Below are positions 18,127-28,427 of a DNA stretch of 64,000 nucleotides, in pieces; within the stretch, counting starts at the first letter, position 1, and each line of letters starts with the position of its first letter. The stretch lies in contig CALFTO010000008.1 of NCBI GenBank assembly GCA_937916195.1, positions 1-64,000 on the forward strand, written 5' to 3'. Position numbers and translations under genes: made by a program. The notes under the pieces are model-generated. The model saw nothing but the letters and a program-made list of their open reading frames with translations. It did not search any database and was not told the DNA's origin. The stretch comes from an uncultured Clostridia bacterium (GTDB lineage: Bacteria > Bacillota > Clostridia > Oscillospirales > Acutalibacteraceae).

Positions 18127-19290
18127 TTATTTTAAAACTCTTATTCTGATAATTCCGCTAATTTTCTTAAGTGCTTCAATGGCTTCGGGTGAGGGCTCTG
18201 TGTCGGTCTCAACAATTGTGTAAGCATATTCGCCCTTTGATTTGTTTACCATATTGTCAATGTTAACATCCTCATTTGCGAAAGCAGATGTAATCTTGCT
18301 TACAATACCTGAAATGTTCTTGTGAGCGATTGTAAGTCTGTGCTTGTCGCTTGCGGGTAATGAAATTGCGGGGAAGTTGACAGAGTTCACGATATTTCCG
18401 TTTTCAAGGAAATCAGCAACCTGGTCTACCGCCATAATTGCACAGTTGTCTTCTGATTCGGGTGTTGATGCACCAAGGTGGGGGATTGCAATAACGCCGG
18501 GCGCACCAATTACAGCATCATTTGGAAAATCAGTTACATAAGCCGCAACCTTACCGTTTTGCAAAGCTTCAAGAATATCGTTTGTATCAACAAGCTCGCC
18601 ACGTGCAAAGTTAAGAATACGAACTGCATCCTTCATTTGAGTAATTGTGTCTTTATTTACAAGACCTCTTGTACCGTCGTTGAGCGGAACGTGAAGAGAA
18701 ATATAATCTGAATTTGTAATAATTTCGTTTAAATCATCTGTAAATTTAACGTGATGATTAAGATTGATACTCTGCTTAACTGAAAGGTAGGGGTCATAGC
18801 CAATAACTTTCATACCAAGAGCCGCCGCGGTGTTAGCAACGAGAATACCGATTGCACCCAAGCCTACAACACCTAAGGTTTTGCCAAGAATTTCGGGTCC
18901 TGCAAAAGCACTCTTGCCTTTTTCTACATCCTTGGGTACTGTGTCACCGTTACCCTTAAGTGTCTTTGCCCATTCAATTGCGGGAATAACCTTTCTTGAT
19001 GCGAGAAGAAGTCCTGCGATTACAAGCTCTTTAACTGCATTTGCGTTTGCGCCGGGAGTGTTGAACACAACAACTCCGTCTTCGCTACATTTATCAACAG
19101 GAATATTGTTAACGCCTGCGCCTGCACGAGCAATTGCGATAGTATTTTCATTCAAAACCATATCGTGCATTGATGCTGAACGCACAAGAATTGCATCGGG
19201 TGCTTCTGTATTTGCAGAGTAGTTGTATTTATCACTGAAACGGCAAAGTCCGGTTTCAGAAATCTTGTTGAGTGTAAGTATATTGTACAT
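18127..19290 (-). CDS. serA: D-3-phosphoglycerate dehydrogenase
   Basis: NAD-dependent enzyme of 387 residues that opens serine synthesis. The Rossmann motif is VGLGAIGILVANTAAALG with the DP pair (GYDPYL) after it. Active-site residues appear around NFARGELVD (Arg) and IPHLGASTPESED (Glu/His region). A C-terminal ACT domain (about residues 315-387) follows, suggesting serine feedback. It is downstream of serC after 20 bases on the same strand. Confidence 0.95.
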   Translation of the reverse strand: MYNILTLNKISETGLCRFSDKYNYSANTEAPDAILVRSASMHDMVLNENTIAIARAGAGVNNIPVDKCSEDGVVVFNTPGANANAVKELVIAGLLLASRKVIPAIEWAKTLKGNGDTVPKDVEKGKSAFAGPEILGKTLGVVGLGAIGILVANTAAALGMKVIGYDPYLSVKQSINLNHHVKFTDDLNEIITNSDYISLHVPLNDGTRGLVNKDTITQMKDAVRILNFARGELVDTNDILEALQNGKVAAYVTDFPNDAVIGAPGVIAIPHLGASTPESEDNCAIMAVDQVADFLENGNIVNSVNFPAISLPASDKHRLTIAHKNISGIVSKITSAFANEDVNIDNMVNKSKGEYAYTIVETDTEPSPEAIEALKKISGIIRIRVLK

Positions 19291-19310
19291 AATAATAGCC
19301 CCTTATTTCT

Positions 19311-20390
19311 TTAAGAATTTGCTTTTTCAAAGTCAGCCATGAATGCTACAAGCTTTTCAACGCCTTCAACGGGCATTGCGTTATAGATTGATGCTCTCAT
19401 ACCGCCAACAGTTCTGTGACCTTTAAGGTTTACAAAGCCAGCTTCGGTTGCTTCTTTAATGAATTTAGCATTAAGCTCTTCGCTGTCTGTAACAAATGGA
19501 ACATTCATAAGTGAACGGTCTTCAGGAACTACTGTTCCCTTGAACATCTTGCTGTTATCAAGAAAATCGTAAAGAATTTTTGCTTTCTTTTCATTTCTCT
19601 CTTTCATTGCTTCAAGTCCTCCCATTTCTTTAAGCCATTCAAGAACAAGCTTGCAGATGTAAATTGTGTAGCAGGGGGGAGTGTTGTAAAGAGAATCATT
19701 GTCAGCCATTGTTTTATAGTTGAGCATTGTGGGAGTGATGTCTCTTGCGTTTCCGAGCATATCCTCACGGATAATACAGATTGTAAGTCCTGCGGGTGCA
19801 ACATTCTTCTGTGCACCGCCATAAACCATTGCAAACTTTGTAACATCAATAGGCTCTGAAAGGAAGCAAGATGAAATATCTGCAATAAGCGGAACATCTG
19901 TGTCGGGCAATTCGTGATAAACAGTACCGTAAATTGTATTGTTCATACAGATATAGAAATAGTCTGCATCCTTTGTGAATGTTGATTTGTCAAGCTTAGG
20001 GATATATGAGAATGTTTTGTCAGCAGAAGATGCCACAACATTGCATTCGCCGTATTTTTGAGCTTCCTGATAAGCTTTTTTTGCCCACTGACCTGTAATT
20101 ACAAAGTCAGCCTTACCATTTTTATTCATAAAGTTGAGGGGGATTGCTGCAAACTGTGTTGATGCACCACCCTGCAAGAAAAGAACCTTATAATTGTCCG
20201 GAATATTCATAAGCTCACGAAGAAGCTGTTCTGCACCTTTAATAATACTGTCATATACCTTTGAACGATGGCTCATTTCCATAACTGACTGACCGCTGCC
20301 CTCATAATCGAGCATTTCTGCCGCAGCCTTTTTAAGTACCTCTTCGGGAAGCATTGAGGGACCCGCTGAAAAATTGTAAACTCTTGCCAT
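19311..20390 (-). CDS. serC: Phosphoserine aminotransferase
   Basis: PLP enzyme of 359 residues, second step of serine synthesis. It starts MARVYNFSAGPSMLPEEVL, the classical SerC opening. The PLP lysine is in YGGAQKNVAPAG, and the C-terminal GHRTVGGMRASIYNA loop is intact. The ATG at 20390 is preferred because GGAGG lies just upstream; an in-frame longer start at 20420 would add ten residues. Confidence 0.97.
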   Translation of the reverse strand: MARVYNFSAGPSMLPEEVLKKAAAEMLDYEGSGQSVMEMSHRSKVYDSIIKGAEQLLRELMNIPDNYKVLFLQGGASTQFAAIPLNFMNKNGKADFVITGQWAKKAYQEAQKYGECNVVASSADKTFSYIPKLDKSTFTKDADYFYICMNNTIYGTVYHELPDTDVPLIADISSCFLSEPIDVTKFAMVYGGAQKNVAPAGLTICIIREDMLGNARDITPTMLNYKTMADNDSLYNTPPCYTIYICKLVLEWLKEMGGLEAMKERNEKKAKILYDFLDNSKMFKGTVVPEDRSLMNVPFVTDSEELNAKFIKEATEAGFVNLKGHRTVGGMRASIYNAMPVEGVEKLVAFMADFEKANS

Positions 20391-20456
20391 AATAAAGACC
20401 TCCAAAAAATACTTTTTCACAATCAGTATATGTGGTTTCGATTGCGTATTGACCGT

Positions 20457-20485
20457 ATTGTAGCAGAGAAATATCTAAATGTCAA
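20457..20485 (-). promoter_or_regulatory. Promoter of serC-serA
   Basis: On the minus strand, TTGACA (20485-20480), 17 bases and TACAAT (20462-20457). It has the same -35, spacer and -10 as the sugar transferase promoter. It leaves a leader of about 60 bases. Confidence 0.75.
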
Positions 20486-20607
20486 CCACTTATTTAAAAA
20501 ATTAACAAAGAAATTTAATGAGTTAAATTAAAATCAGCAAAAGATTGTTAAAAACATTAACAATACACACAAGAAAATCACTTTTTCAAAAAAATTAGCA
20601 CAATTTC

Positions 20608-20636
20608 TTGCAGTAAAAAAGTTTTTATTATATAAT
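20608..20636 (+). promoter_or_regulatory. Promoter of lon operon
   Basis: TTGCAG (20608-20613), a 17-base spacer and TATAAT (20631-20636), 35 bases before the lon ATG, inside an AT-rich divergent gap. Confidence 0.65.
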
Positions 20637-20671
20637 ATAAATTCAACAATAGGAGTGATATATTTAAATCT

Positions 20672-23023
20672 ATGGAAAATAGCAAAAACTTATTTAATGA
20701 ATTCAATGAAAAATCCTTTTCAATGCCAATGGTGGCATTGAGAGGCCTTGTAATATTTCCCGAAATGACAATGCATTTTGACGTTGGCAGACAAAAATCA
20801 GTCCGTGCAATTCGCGCCGCAATGGAAAAGAAAACCAATGTTTTTCTTGCCGCGCAAATGGATGTCGAGTGCGATGACCCACGTTATGATGATTTGTATT
20901 CTGCAGGTGTAGTTTGTGAAATCAAGCAGGTGATGAAGCTTCCGGGCACTGACACATTGCGCGTGGTTGTTCATGGGCTTTATCGTGCAGAGCTTATTCA
21001 CATTGCATCTGCTAATCCTTATCTTTCTGCAATTGTACATAAAATTGAAACTGAAAAGGTTGTTGCAGAAGATAAAATGTATGAAGAAGCACTTGTGCGC
21101 CGTCTGATAAGCACTTTTGAAGAATATGCTTACTTTCTTCCAAAGCTTCCGCCCGATATTATTGTGGGTGTTTCTGTTCGCAAAGAGGCATCAGAGATTA
21201 CAGATTACATACTTTCAAACATTCCTCTTGAGTATTCCTCAAAGCAATCCTTACTTGAAGAGCTTAACCCTTTAAAAAGAGCAGAGCGTCTTTGTGTAAT
21301 TCTTACCCGTGAAATCGAGTTGCTTGCAATCGAAGAGGAAATCAATGAAAAAGTTCAGGAGCAAATGGAAGAAAATCAGCGTGATTATTATCTTCGTGAG
21401 CAGATTAAAGCTATTTCAGAAGAACTTAACGAGGGCGATGGTGCAATAAGCGAGGCTGAAAGCTATAAAGAAAAAATCAAGGCTATCGGTTTTTCTGAAG
21501 ATACAGAGAAAAAGCTTCTTAAAGAGTGCGACCGTATGATGAAAATGCAGTCCTCAAGCCCTGAGTCTGCAGTAATCAGAAATTATCTTGATAAGGTTGT
21601 TTCTCTCCCTTGGAATGTGTTTACAGACGATAATCTCGATATTGAAAATGCAATGTCAATTCTTGACGAAGACCATTACGGACTTCGTGATGTAAAAGAC
21701 AGAATTATCGAGTTTCTTGCAGTAAGAAAAATTAATCCCGATATTAAAGGTCAGATTATCTGTCTTGCAGGTCCTCCCGGTGTCGGCAAAACCTCGATTG
21801 CAAAGTCTTTAGCTCGTGCTATGGGCAGAAGCTATGCACGAATTTCATTGGGCGGTGTCCGTGACGAAGCAGATATAAGAGGCCACAGAAAAACTTATAT
21901 CGGCTCAATGCCGGGTAGAATTATAGAGGCTATTGAGAGTGCGAAAAGTTCAAATCCGCTTATTCTTCTTGATGAGGTGGATAAGCTTGGTTCTGACCAT
22001 CGCGGTGACCCATCATCAGCACTTTTAGAGGTGCTTGACGGTGAACAGAATAACACCTTTGTTGACCATTATCTTGAAATTCCTTACGATTTGAGTCGAG
22101 TGCTTTTCATTACTACTGCCAACGATAAGAGCCGAATTCCTGCTCCGCTTCTTGATAGAATGGAAATTATTGATTTGCCCGGCTATACATACGAAGAAAA
22201 ATTTAATATTGCTAAAAAACATTTAGTGCCAAAGCAGATTAAAGCAAACGGACTTAAAAAGTCTAATGTAAAAATAACTGATAAGGCTCTCAAAGACATT
22301 ATAAGCGGTTATACTAAAGAAGCAGGCGTGCGTGTGCTTGAGCGTACAATCGCATCAGTTCTTCGCAAAATCGCAGTTGAATATGCTAAGGGATATGACG
22401 GTAAGATTTCCGTAAAACCAAACGAGCTTGAAAAGCATTTAGGTCCTGTAAAATTTAAGCCTGACGATACAGTAAAAGAAAATCGCGTAGGTGTTGTTAA
22501 CGGACTTGCATATACTTCTGTCGGTGGCTCAATGCTCACAGTTGAGGTTGCTGTAATGGATGGAACTGGTAAGCTTGAACTTACAGGCTCGCTCGGTGAT
22601 GTGATTAAAGAGTCAGCAAAAGCAGCAGTAAGCTATATCCGTACAAATGCCGAAAAATACAGAATTGATAAAGATTTTTATCAGAATAAAGATATTCATA
22701 TTCACTTCCCGGAGAGTGCAGTGCCCAAAGATGGTCCTTCAGCGGGTGTTACAATTTTCACTGCTCTTGTTTCAGCACTTTCTGGCTGTAAGGTCAGAGC
22801 AGACGTTGCAATGACTGGCGAAATTACAATCACAGGCAGAGTGCTCGCAATTGGTGGACTTCGCGAAAAAACAATGGCGGCATATATTGAAGGAATTAAA
22901 ACCGTAATTGTGCCTGAGGCAAACAGAAGTGACCTTCAACAAATTGATGAAAAGGTAAAAGAAAAGCTGAATTTTGTGTTCGCCACAACAGGTGACGATG
23001 TGCTCAAAACAGCTTTGGTGTAA
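20672..23023 (+). CDS. lon: ATP-dependent protease Lon (LonA)
   Basis: Protease of 783 residues for damaged and regulatory proteins. The N-terminal substrate-binding LON domain begins PMVALRGLVIFPEM. The AAA+ domain has Walker A in AGPPGVGKTSIAKSLARA and Walker B in LILLDEVDKLG. The S16 protease domain has the catalytic Ser in PKDGPSAGVT and ends with RVLAIGGLREK. Length is normal. The ribosome site AGGAG is about 16 bases before the ATG, longer than usual; I see no other in-frame start. It heads lon-engB-lysA-dnaE. Confidence 0.97.
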   Translation: MENSKNLFNEFNEKSFSMPMVALRGLVIFPEMTMHFDVGRQKSVRAIRAAMEKKTNVFLAAQMDVECDDPRYDDLYSAGVVCEIKQVMKLPGTDTLRVVVHGLYRAELIHIASANPYLSAIVHKIETEKVVAEDKMYEEALVRRLISTFEEYAYFLPKLPPDIIVGVSVRKEASEITDYILSNIPLEYSSKQSLLEELNPLKRAERLCVILTREIELLAIEEEINEKVQEQMEENQRDYYLREQIKAISEELNEGDGAISEAESYKEKIKAIGFSEDTEKKLLKECDRMMKMQSSSPESAVIRNYLDKVVSLPWNVFTDDNLDIENAMSILDEDHYGLRDVKDRIIEFLAVRKINPDIKGQIICLAGPPGVGKTSIAKSLARAMGRSYARISLGGVRDEADIRGHRKTYIGSMPGRIIEAIESAKSSNPLILLDEVDKLGSDHRGDPSSALLEVLDGEQNNTFVDHYLEIPYDLSRVLFITTANDKSRIPAPLLDRMEIIDLPGYTYEEKFNIAKKHLVPKQIKANGLKKSNVKITDKALKDIISGYTKEAGVRVLERTIASVLRKIAVEYAKGYDGKISVKPNELEKHLGPVKFKPDDTVKENRVGVVNGLAYTSVGGSMLTVEVAVMDGTGKLELTGSLGDVIKESAKAAVSYIRTNAEKYRIDKDFYQNKDIHIHFPESAVPKDGPSAGVTIFTALVSALSGCKVRADVAMTGEITITGRVLAIGGLREKTMAAYIEGIKTVIVPEANRSDLQQIDEKVKEKLNFVFATTGDDVLKTALV

Positions 23024-23026
23024 ATT

Positions 23027-23614
23027 ATGAGATACGATAAAGCAGAATTCAAAGCAGCTTACGGCACATTCGGTCAGTTGCCCGAAAGCGATTTACCCGA
23101 AATTGCATTTGCAGGCCGTTCAAATGTGGGCAAAAGCTCACTTCTCAATAAACTTTTTCAGCGTAAAAGTTTGGCAAGAGTAAGTTCGGTCCCCGGCAAA
23201 ACGATTACAATCAATTTTTATGAGGCTGAAAATGTCAATTTTGTAGATTTGCCCGGTTACGGCTATGCAAAGGTGGCTAAAACTGAAAAACAGCGTTGGG
23301 CTGAAATGATGGAAGGATATTTTAATTCCGACCGTAACATAAAACTCGTTGTTCAACTTGTTGATATGCGCCATCCGCCGACGAGGGACGATATAATGAT
23401 GATGGAATTCCTGCAGGCTAACGGCTATGAATTTATTGTTGTTATGACAAAAGCGGACAAGCTTAAAAAGAAAAAAGAATACAACGAACGAATTGAGAAT
23501 TCAAAAAATGAGATGAGCTTTGTGCCCGAAGACAGAATTATTCCGTTCTCATCTGAAACGGGTGCAGGACTTGATACATTAAAGAAATTCATTGAAGAGT
23601 ATTTAGGAGAATGA
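23027..23614 (+). CDS. engB: Ribosome biogenesis GTP-binding protein EngB (YsxC)
   Basis: GTPase of 195 residues required for 50S subunit maturation. G1 is AGRSNVGKSSLLN, G2 T in PGKTITIN, G3 DLPGYGYA, G4 TKADKL. The lon-ysxC neighbour pair is conserved across Firmicutes. It starts 3 bases after lon. Confidence 0.97.
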   Translation: MRYDKAEFKAAYGTFGQLPESDLPEIAFAGRSNVGKSSLLNKLFQRKSLARVSSVPGKTITINFYEAENVNFVDLPGYGYAKVAKTEKQRWAEMMEGYFNSDRNIKLVVQLVDMRHPPTRDDIMMMEFLQANGYEFIVVMTKADKLKKKKEYNERIENSKNEMSFVPEDRIIPFSSETGAGLDTLKKFIEEYLGE

Positions 23615-23617
23615 AAA

Positions 23618-24889
23618 ATGAGCAAAACACCTTTTACAACTAAAGAAAAATTAGAAGAAATTGCAAAGGTTTATCCAACACCTTTCCACCTTTACGACGA
23701 GGCAGGCATCCGTAAAAATGCCGAAAACCTTAAAAAAGCGTTCGCTTGGAATAAAGGCTTTAAAGAATATTTCGCAGTTAAAGCTACTCCCAACCCATTC
23801 CTTATCAATATTTTAAGAGAATACGGCTGTGGTTGTGACTGTTCATCTATTACTGAGCTTATGCTTTCAAAGGCAATCGGTGCAGTTGGTGACGATGTAA
23901 TGTTCTCATCAAATGATACACCTCCCGCAGAGTTCAAATTTGCTGACGATATGGGTGCAATCATTAATCTTGACGATATTACACATATTGATATTCTTGA
24001 AAAGACCTTGGGTTACATCCCAAAGAAAATTTCTTGCCGTTATAATCCGGGCGGATATTTCTCTATTGCCAATAATATTATGGATAACCCCGGTGACGCT
24101 AAATATGGTATGACAACCGAACAACTTTTTGAGGCATTTAAAACTCTTAAAGCGAAGGGCGCAGAGGAGTTCGGTATTCACGCATTTCTTGCAAGTAACA
24201 CAGTTACAAATGAGTATTATCCCACACTTGCAAAAACTCTTTTTGAGGTTGCAGTAAAGCTTAAAGAAGAAACAGGTGCACATATTAAGTTTATTAATCT
24301 CTCAGGCGGTATCGGTATTCCTTATCGTCCCGACCAAGAGGGTAACGATATCTTTGCAATCGGCGAGGGTGTAAGAAAGGTTTATGAAGAAGTGCTCATA
24401 CCAGCGGGTATGGATGATGTTGCAATCTACACAGAGCTTGGCAGATTTATGCTCGCTCCTTACGGTGCTCTTGTAACACGTGCAATAAATGAAAAGCATA
24501 CTCATAAAGAGTATATTGGAGTAGATGCTTGTGCAGTTAACCTTATGCGTCCTGCTATGTACGGTGCATATCATCATATCACCGTAATGGGTAAAGAAAA
24601 CGAGCCTTATGATTATAAATATGATGTAACAGGTTCACTTTGTGAAAATAACGATAAGTTCGCAATTGACAGAATGTTACCTAAGGTTGATATGGGCGAT
24701 TTACTTTATATTCACGATACAGGTGCTCACGGCTTTGCAATGGGTTATAACTATAACGGTAAACTTAAATCAGCAGAAATTCTTCTTAAAGAGGACGGAA
24801 GCTTTGAACTTATCCGCCGTGCAGAAACTCCTGCAGATTATTTTGCAACCTTTGATTGCTTTGATTTCTATAAAAAAGTTACTGAATAA
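23618..24889 (+). CDS. lysA: Diaminopimelate decarboxylase-type PLP enzyme
   Basis: Group IV PLP decarboxylase of 423 residues. YPTPFHLYDEAGIRKN is the barrel opening and EYFAVKATPNP carries the PLP lysine. INLSGGIGIPY is the glycine-rich phosphate loop, and SLCENNDKFAIDR contains the catalytic cysteine region of the partner subunit. Most likely LysA, making lysine from meso-diaminopimelate. Some gut Clostridia paralogues act on other amino acids, so substrate is moderately sure. In operon 3 bases after engB. Confidence 0.85.
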   Translation: MSKTPFTTKEKLEEIAKVYPTPFHLYDEAGIRKNAENLKKAFAWNKGFKEYFAVKATPNPFLINILREYGCGCDCSSITELMLSKAIGAVGDDVMFSSNDTPPAEFKFADDMGAIINLDDITHIDILEKTLGYIPKKISCRYNPGGYFSIANNIMDNPGDAKYGMTTEQLFEAFKTLKAKGAEEFGIHAFLASNTVTNEYYPTLAKTLFEVAVKLKEETGAHIKFINLSGGIGIPYRPDQEGNDIFAIGEGVRKVYEEVLIPAGMDDVAIYTELGRFMLAPYGALVTRAINEKHTHKEYIGVDACAVNLMRPAMYGAYHHITVMGKENEPYDYKYDVTGSLCENNDKFAIDRMLPKVDMGDLLYIHDTGAHGFAMGYNYNGKLKSAEILLKEDGSFELIRRAETPADYFATFDCFDFYKKVTE

Positions 24890-24905
24890 AGTCTGAGGTA
24901 TTAAA

Positions 24906-27900
24906 ATGTCATTTGTCCACTTACATGTGCATACAGAATATAGCTTGCTTGACGGTGTCTGCCGTCTTGACAGGCTTTGTTCTGTTGCAAAAGAACGTGG
25001 ACAAAATGCAATTGCAATTACCGACCACGGCAATCTTTTTGGTGCAGTAGATTTTTACAAAGCGGCACAAAAAACAGGTGTAAAGCCAATTATAGGCTGT
25101 GAGGTTTATGTTGCGGCGCGTTCTCGCTTTGATAAGGTTCACGGCATAGATTCTGAGCGTCATCACCTTGTTTTGCTTTGTAAAAATGAAACAGGATATA
25201 AAAATCTTACTAAAATGGTTTCAGCGGCTTGGGTTGATGGCTTTTATACAAAACCACGTGTTGACCGCGAGCTTTTAGAAAAGCATCATGAGGGCTTAAT
25301 TGCACTTTCTGCTTGTCTTGCAGGCGAAATACCGAAAGCAATTTCTAATGGGGATATACACCGCGCAAAACAAACAGCCCTGTGGTATGAATCTGTATTC
25401 GGTAAGGGCAATTATTATCTTGAAATGCAAAATCACGGCATAAATGAGCAAGCCCGCGTCAATGAAGGGCTTATGCGTATTTCCAAGGAAACAGGAATAC
25501 CATTAGTTGCAACAAATGATGTGCATTATATTGACCGTGAAGATGCAAAGACACAGAAAATACTTATTTGTGTTGCTACAAACCACACAATAGACGAAGA
25601 AAATTCTCTTGAATTTGAAAGTGATAATTTTTATCTTAAAACAGAAGACGAAATGCGTTCGCTTTTTCCGTATGCTTGCGAAGCAGTTGAAAATACACAG
25701 AAAATTGCAGATATGTGTAATTTCGATTTTGAATTCGGTAACACAAAATTACCTAATTTCAAAGTTCCCGACGGTCAGTCTCATTATGATTATTTCAGAG
25801 CAAAATGCTATGAGGGTTTGAAAATTCGCTATGGTGCAAATCCTCAACAAGAATATATTGACCGTCTTGAATATGAACTTTCAGTTATCAATGATATGGG
25901 ATATGTCGACTATTTCCTTATCGTTGCTGACTTTATTCAGTATGCACGTGATAATGGTATTCCCGTAGGCCCCGGTAGAGGCTCTGGCGCGGGAAGTATC
26001 TGTGCGTATTGTATGGGTATTACAAATATTGACCCTATAAAATATAATCTTATTTTTGAGCGTTTTTTAAATCCCGAAAGAGTTAGTATGCCCGATATTG
26101 ACGTGGATTTCTGCTATGAACGACGTCAGGAAGTAATTGATTATGTTATCGACAAATACGGTGCAGACCATGTTTCGCAGATTGTAACCTTTGGTACAAT
26201 GAAAGCCCGTGCGGCACTTCGTGACGTGGGCAGGGCAATGGGACTTTCTTATGCAACAGTTGATAATGTGGCAAAGAAAATTCCGCGTGTATTGGGAATT
26301 ACGATTGAAGACGCTCTTAAAGAAAGTGACGAGTTAAAAGAACTTTATAACAGTGACGATAAAATTAAAGAGCTTATTGACACCGCCAAAAGTGTTGAGG
26401 GAATGCCACGAAATTCGTCAACTCATGCGGCAGGTATTGTTATTACCGACCGTCCCGTAAGTGACTATGTTCCGCTTGCACGAAATGACGAGTCAATTGT
26501 AACTCAATTTACAATGACAACAATTGAGGAGCTGGGACTTCTCAAAATGGACTTTTTGGGACTTCGCACACTTACGGTTATCAACGACTGTGTTAAAACA
26601 GTAAAAAGAAAAAATCCCGATTTTGATATTGAAAAAATTTCATATGATGACCCCAAGGTTTACTCTCTCTTTACAGCAGGGCAGACCGACGGTGTGTTCC
26701 AATGTGAATCAAACGGTATGAGAAGCGTATTTATGCGCCTTAAGCCCACGAGTCTTGAGGATATTATTGCGGTTATTTCTCTTTATCGCCCAGGCCCTAT
26801 GGATTCAATCGACAGTTACATCGAAAATCGTCATAATCCTGACAGAATTAAATATAAAACACCTATGCTTCGTGATATTCTTGATGTTACTTATGGCTGT
26901 ATGGTTTATCAGGAGCAGGTTATGCAGATTTTCCGTTCACTTGCAGGATATTCTCTCGGCAGAGCGGATATTGTTCGCCGTGCAATGTCAAAGAAAAAGC
27001 ATAAGGTGCTTGAAGCTGAACGTACATTTTTTTGCGATGGCTGTGCAAAAAACGGCATTTCACAAAATATTGCTAATGAAATTTTTGACGATATGTCATC
27101 GTTTGCTTCATATGCCTTTAACAAATCTCACGCGGCGGCATATGCTGTTGTAGCATATAAAACTGCATATTTAAAATGCTATTATCCTTGTGAATTTATG
27201 GCGGCATTACTGACAAGTGTGCTTGACGATGCGGGCAAGGTTGCCGATTACATTGAAGATTGCAAGCGTAACGGCATTACAATTCTTTCACCGAATGTAA
27301 ATTATAGTTATAAAACCTTTGCACCAAATGTAAAAGGCGATAAAACTATAATGTTCGGCTTGCTTGCCATTAAAAATCTCGGTCATGATTTTATTGACAC
27401 AATAATCAATGAACGAAAGCTTAATGGCGAATACACTTCATTCTATTCATTCTGTAAGCGTGTTCACGGCAAAGGCTTTAACCGTAGAGCAGTTGAAAGT
27501 CTCATTAAAAGTGGTGCTTTGGATAATTTAGGAAGCAATCGTCACGAAATGCTTAACAATCTTCCGTTCATTATTGATGAGCTTGACGATAGTCGTCGCA
27601 GAAATCTTGATGGTCAAATTGGATTTTTCGATTTGATGCAGGATAATGCACAAAGTGAATATGTTATGAAGCCAATTGCAGAATTTAAAACCAATGAATT
27701 GCTTGCAATGGAAAAAGAAACAACGGGCCTTTATATTTCTGCACATCCTATGAAAGAATATGCAGAACTTATTGCAAAGCTGAAATGCGATAAAATCAGT
27801 GATATCATAAGTGCTGACGAATATGACGATAAATACGGTGACTCTGCCTCTGTCAAAGTGATGGGTATTGTAAACGGAATTACAAGAAAACAGACAAAGA

Positions 27901-28337
27901 GTGGCGAAACAATGGCGTTTGTAACTCTTGAAGATGTTTCGGGCTCAATTGAAGTGATTGTTTTTCCAAAGCTTTTCGCAAGATACGCCAATACTTTCAA
28001 TAATGGTGTGGCGGTATTTGTCGGCGGCAGACTTTCTGTACGTGAAGAAGAAAAGCCAAAGCTTATTCTTGATTTTGCAGAAACTGCCGAAAGCGTTAAA
28101 GATAAACAGACTCGTAAGGTCGGCCTGTTTGTGCGCGTTGACAATAATCAGAGTAAATTGTATTTTGAATGTGCAAAATATATAGAAGACAATTCACAAG
28201 CAGGGGATATACCACTTTATTTTTATTTTGCAGACAGCAAAAAGTATTTTCCGACTAAAAAGATTTCTGTTGATGACAATTTAATTGCCGGGCTTAAAAA
28301 CATTGCAGGCGAACAAAATGTAATATTACAAAAATAG
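24906..28337 (+). CDS. dnaE: DNA polymerase III alpha subunit DnaE
   Basis: Replicative C-family polymerase of 1143 residues. The N-terminal PHP domain starts FVHLHVHTEYSLLDG. The polymerase core carries the catalytic acids in MPDIDVDFCYERR and the earlier PVGPGRGSGAGS loop. Helix-hairpin-helix and OB-fold regions follow (KVMGIVNGITRKQTKSG). It is DnaE type, not PolC. The ATG at 24906 lies 16 bases after lysA with GAGG upstream. pfkA follows, a gene order common in Clostridia. Confidence 0.97.
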   Translation: MSFVHLHVHTEYSLLDGVCRLDRLCSVAKERGQNAIAITDHGNLFGAVDFYKAAQKTGVKPIIGCEVYVAARSRFDKVHGIDSERHHLVLLCKNETGYKNLTKMVSAAWVDGFYTKPRVDRELLEKHHEGLIALSACLAGEIPKAISNGDIHRAKQTALWYESVFGKGNYYLEMQNHGINEQARVNEGLMRISKETGIPLVATNDVHYIDREDAKTQKILICVATNHTIDEENSLEFESDNFYLKTEDEMRSLFPYACEAVENTQKIADMCNFDFEFGNTKLPNFKVPDGQSHYDYFRAKCYEGLKIRYGANPQQEYIDRLEYELSVINDMGYVDYFLIVADFIQYARDNGIPVGPGRGSGAGSICAYCMGITNIDPIKYNLIFERFLNPERVSMPDIDVDFCYERRQEVIDYVIDKYGADHVSQIVTFGTMKARAALRDVGRAMGLSYATVDNVAKKIPRVLGITIEDALKESDELKELYNSDDKIKELIDTAKSVEGMPRNSSTHAAGIVITDRPVSDYVPLARNDESIVTQFTMTTIEELGLLKMDFLGLRTLTVINDCVKTVKRKNPDFDIEKISYDDPKVYSLFTAGQTDGVFQCESNGMRSVFMRLKPTSLEDIIAVISLYRPGPMDSIDSYIENRHNPDRIKYKTPMLRDILDVTYGCMVYQEQVMQIFRSLAGYSLGRADIVRRAMSKKKHKVLEAERTFFCDGCAKNGISQNIANEIFDDMSSFASYAFNKSHAAAYAVVAYKTAYLKCYYPCEFMAALLTSVLDDAGKVADYIEDCKRNGITILSPNVNYSYKTFAPNVKGDKTIMFGLLAIKNLGHDFIDTIINERKLNGEYTSFYSFCKRVHGKGFNRRAVESLIKSGALDNLGSNRHEMLNNLPFIIDELDDSRRRNLDGQIGFFDLMQDNAQSEYVMKPIAEFKTNELLAMEKETTGLYISAHPMKEYAELIAKLKCDKISDIISADEYDDKYGDSASVKVMGIVNGITRKQTKSGETMAFVTLEDVSGSIEVIVFPKLFARYANTFNNGVAVFVGGRLSVREEEKPKLILDFAETAESVKDKQTRKVGLFVRVDNNQSKLYFECAKYIEDNSQAGDIPLYFYFADSKKYFPTKKISVDDNLIAGLKNIAGEQNVILQK

Positions 28338-28349
28338 TCAATATATGAC

Positions 28350-28378
28350 TTGCATTTTGCGGGTTATTGTGTTATCAT
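28350..28378 (+). promoter_or_regulatory. Promoter of pfkA-aroK
   Basis: TTGCAT (28350-28355), 17 bases, TATCAT (28373-28378), in the 90-base gap after dnaE. Confidence 0.6.
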
Positions 28379-28427
28379 ATAGACTCAATGTGGTAATATT
28401 TAGCAAAAAGTCTAAAGGGTGATAAAT

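Noticed and set aside
20391..20460. T-box leader before serC
   Set aside because: The leader is short and no specifier loop or T-box sequence is visible.
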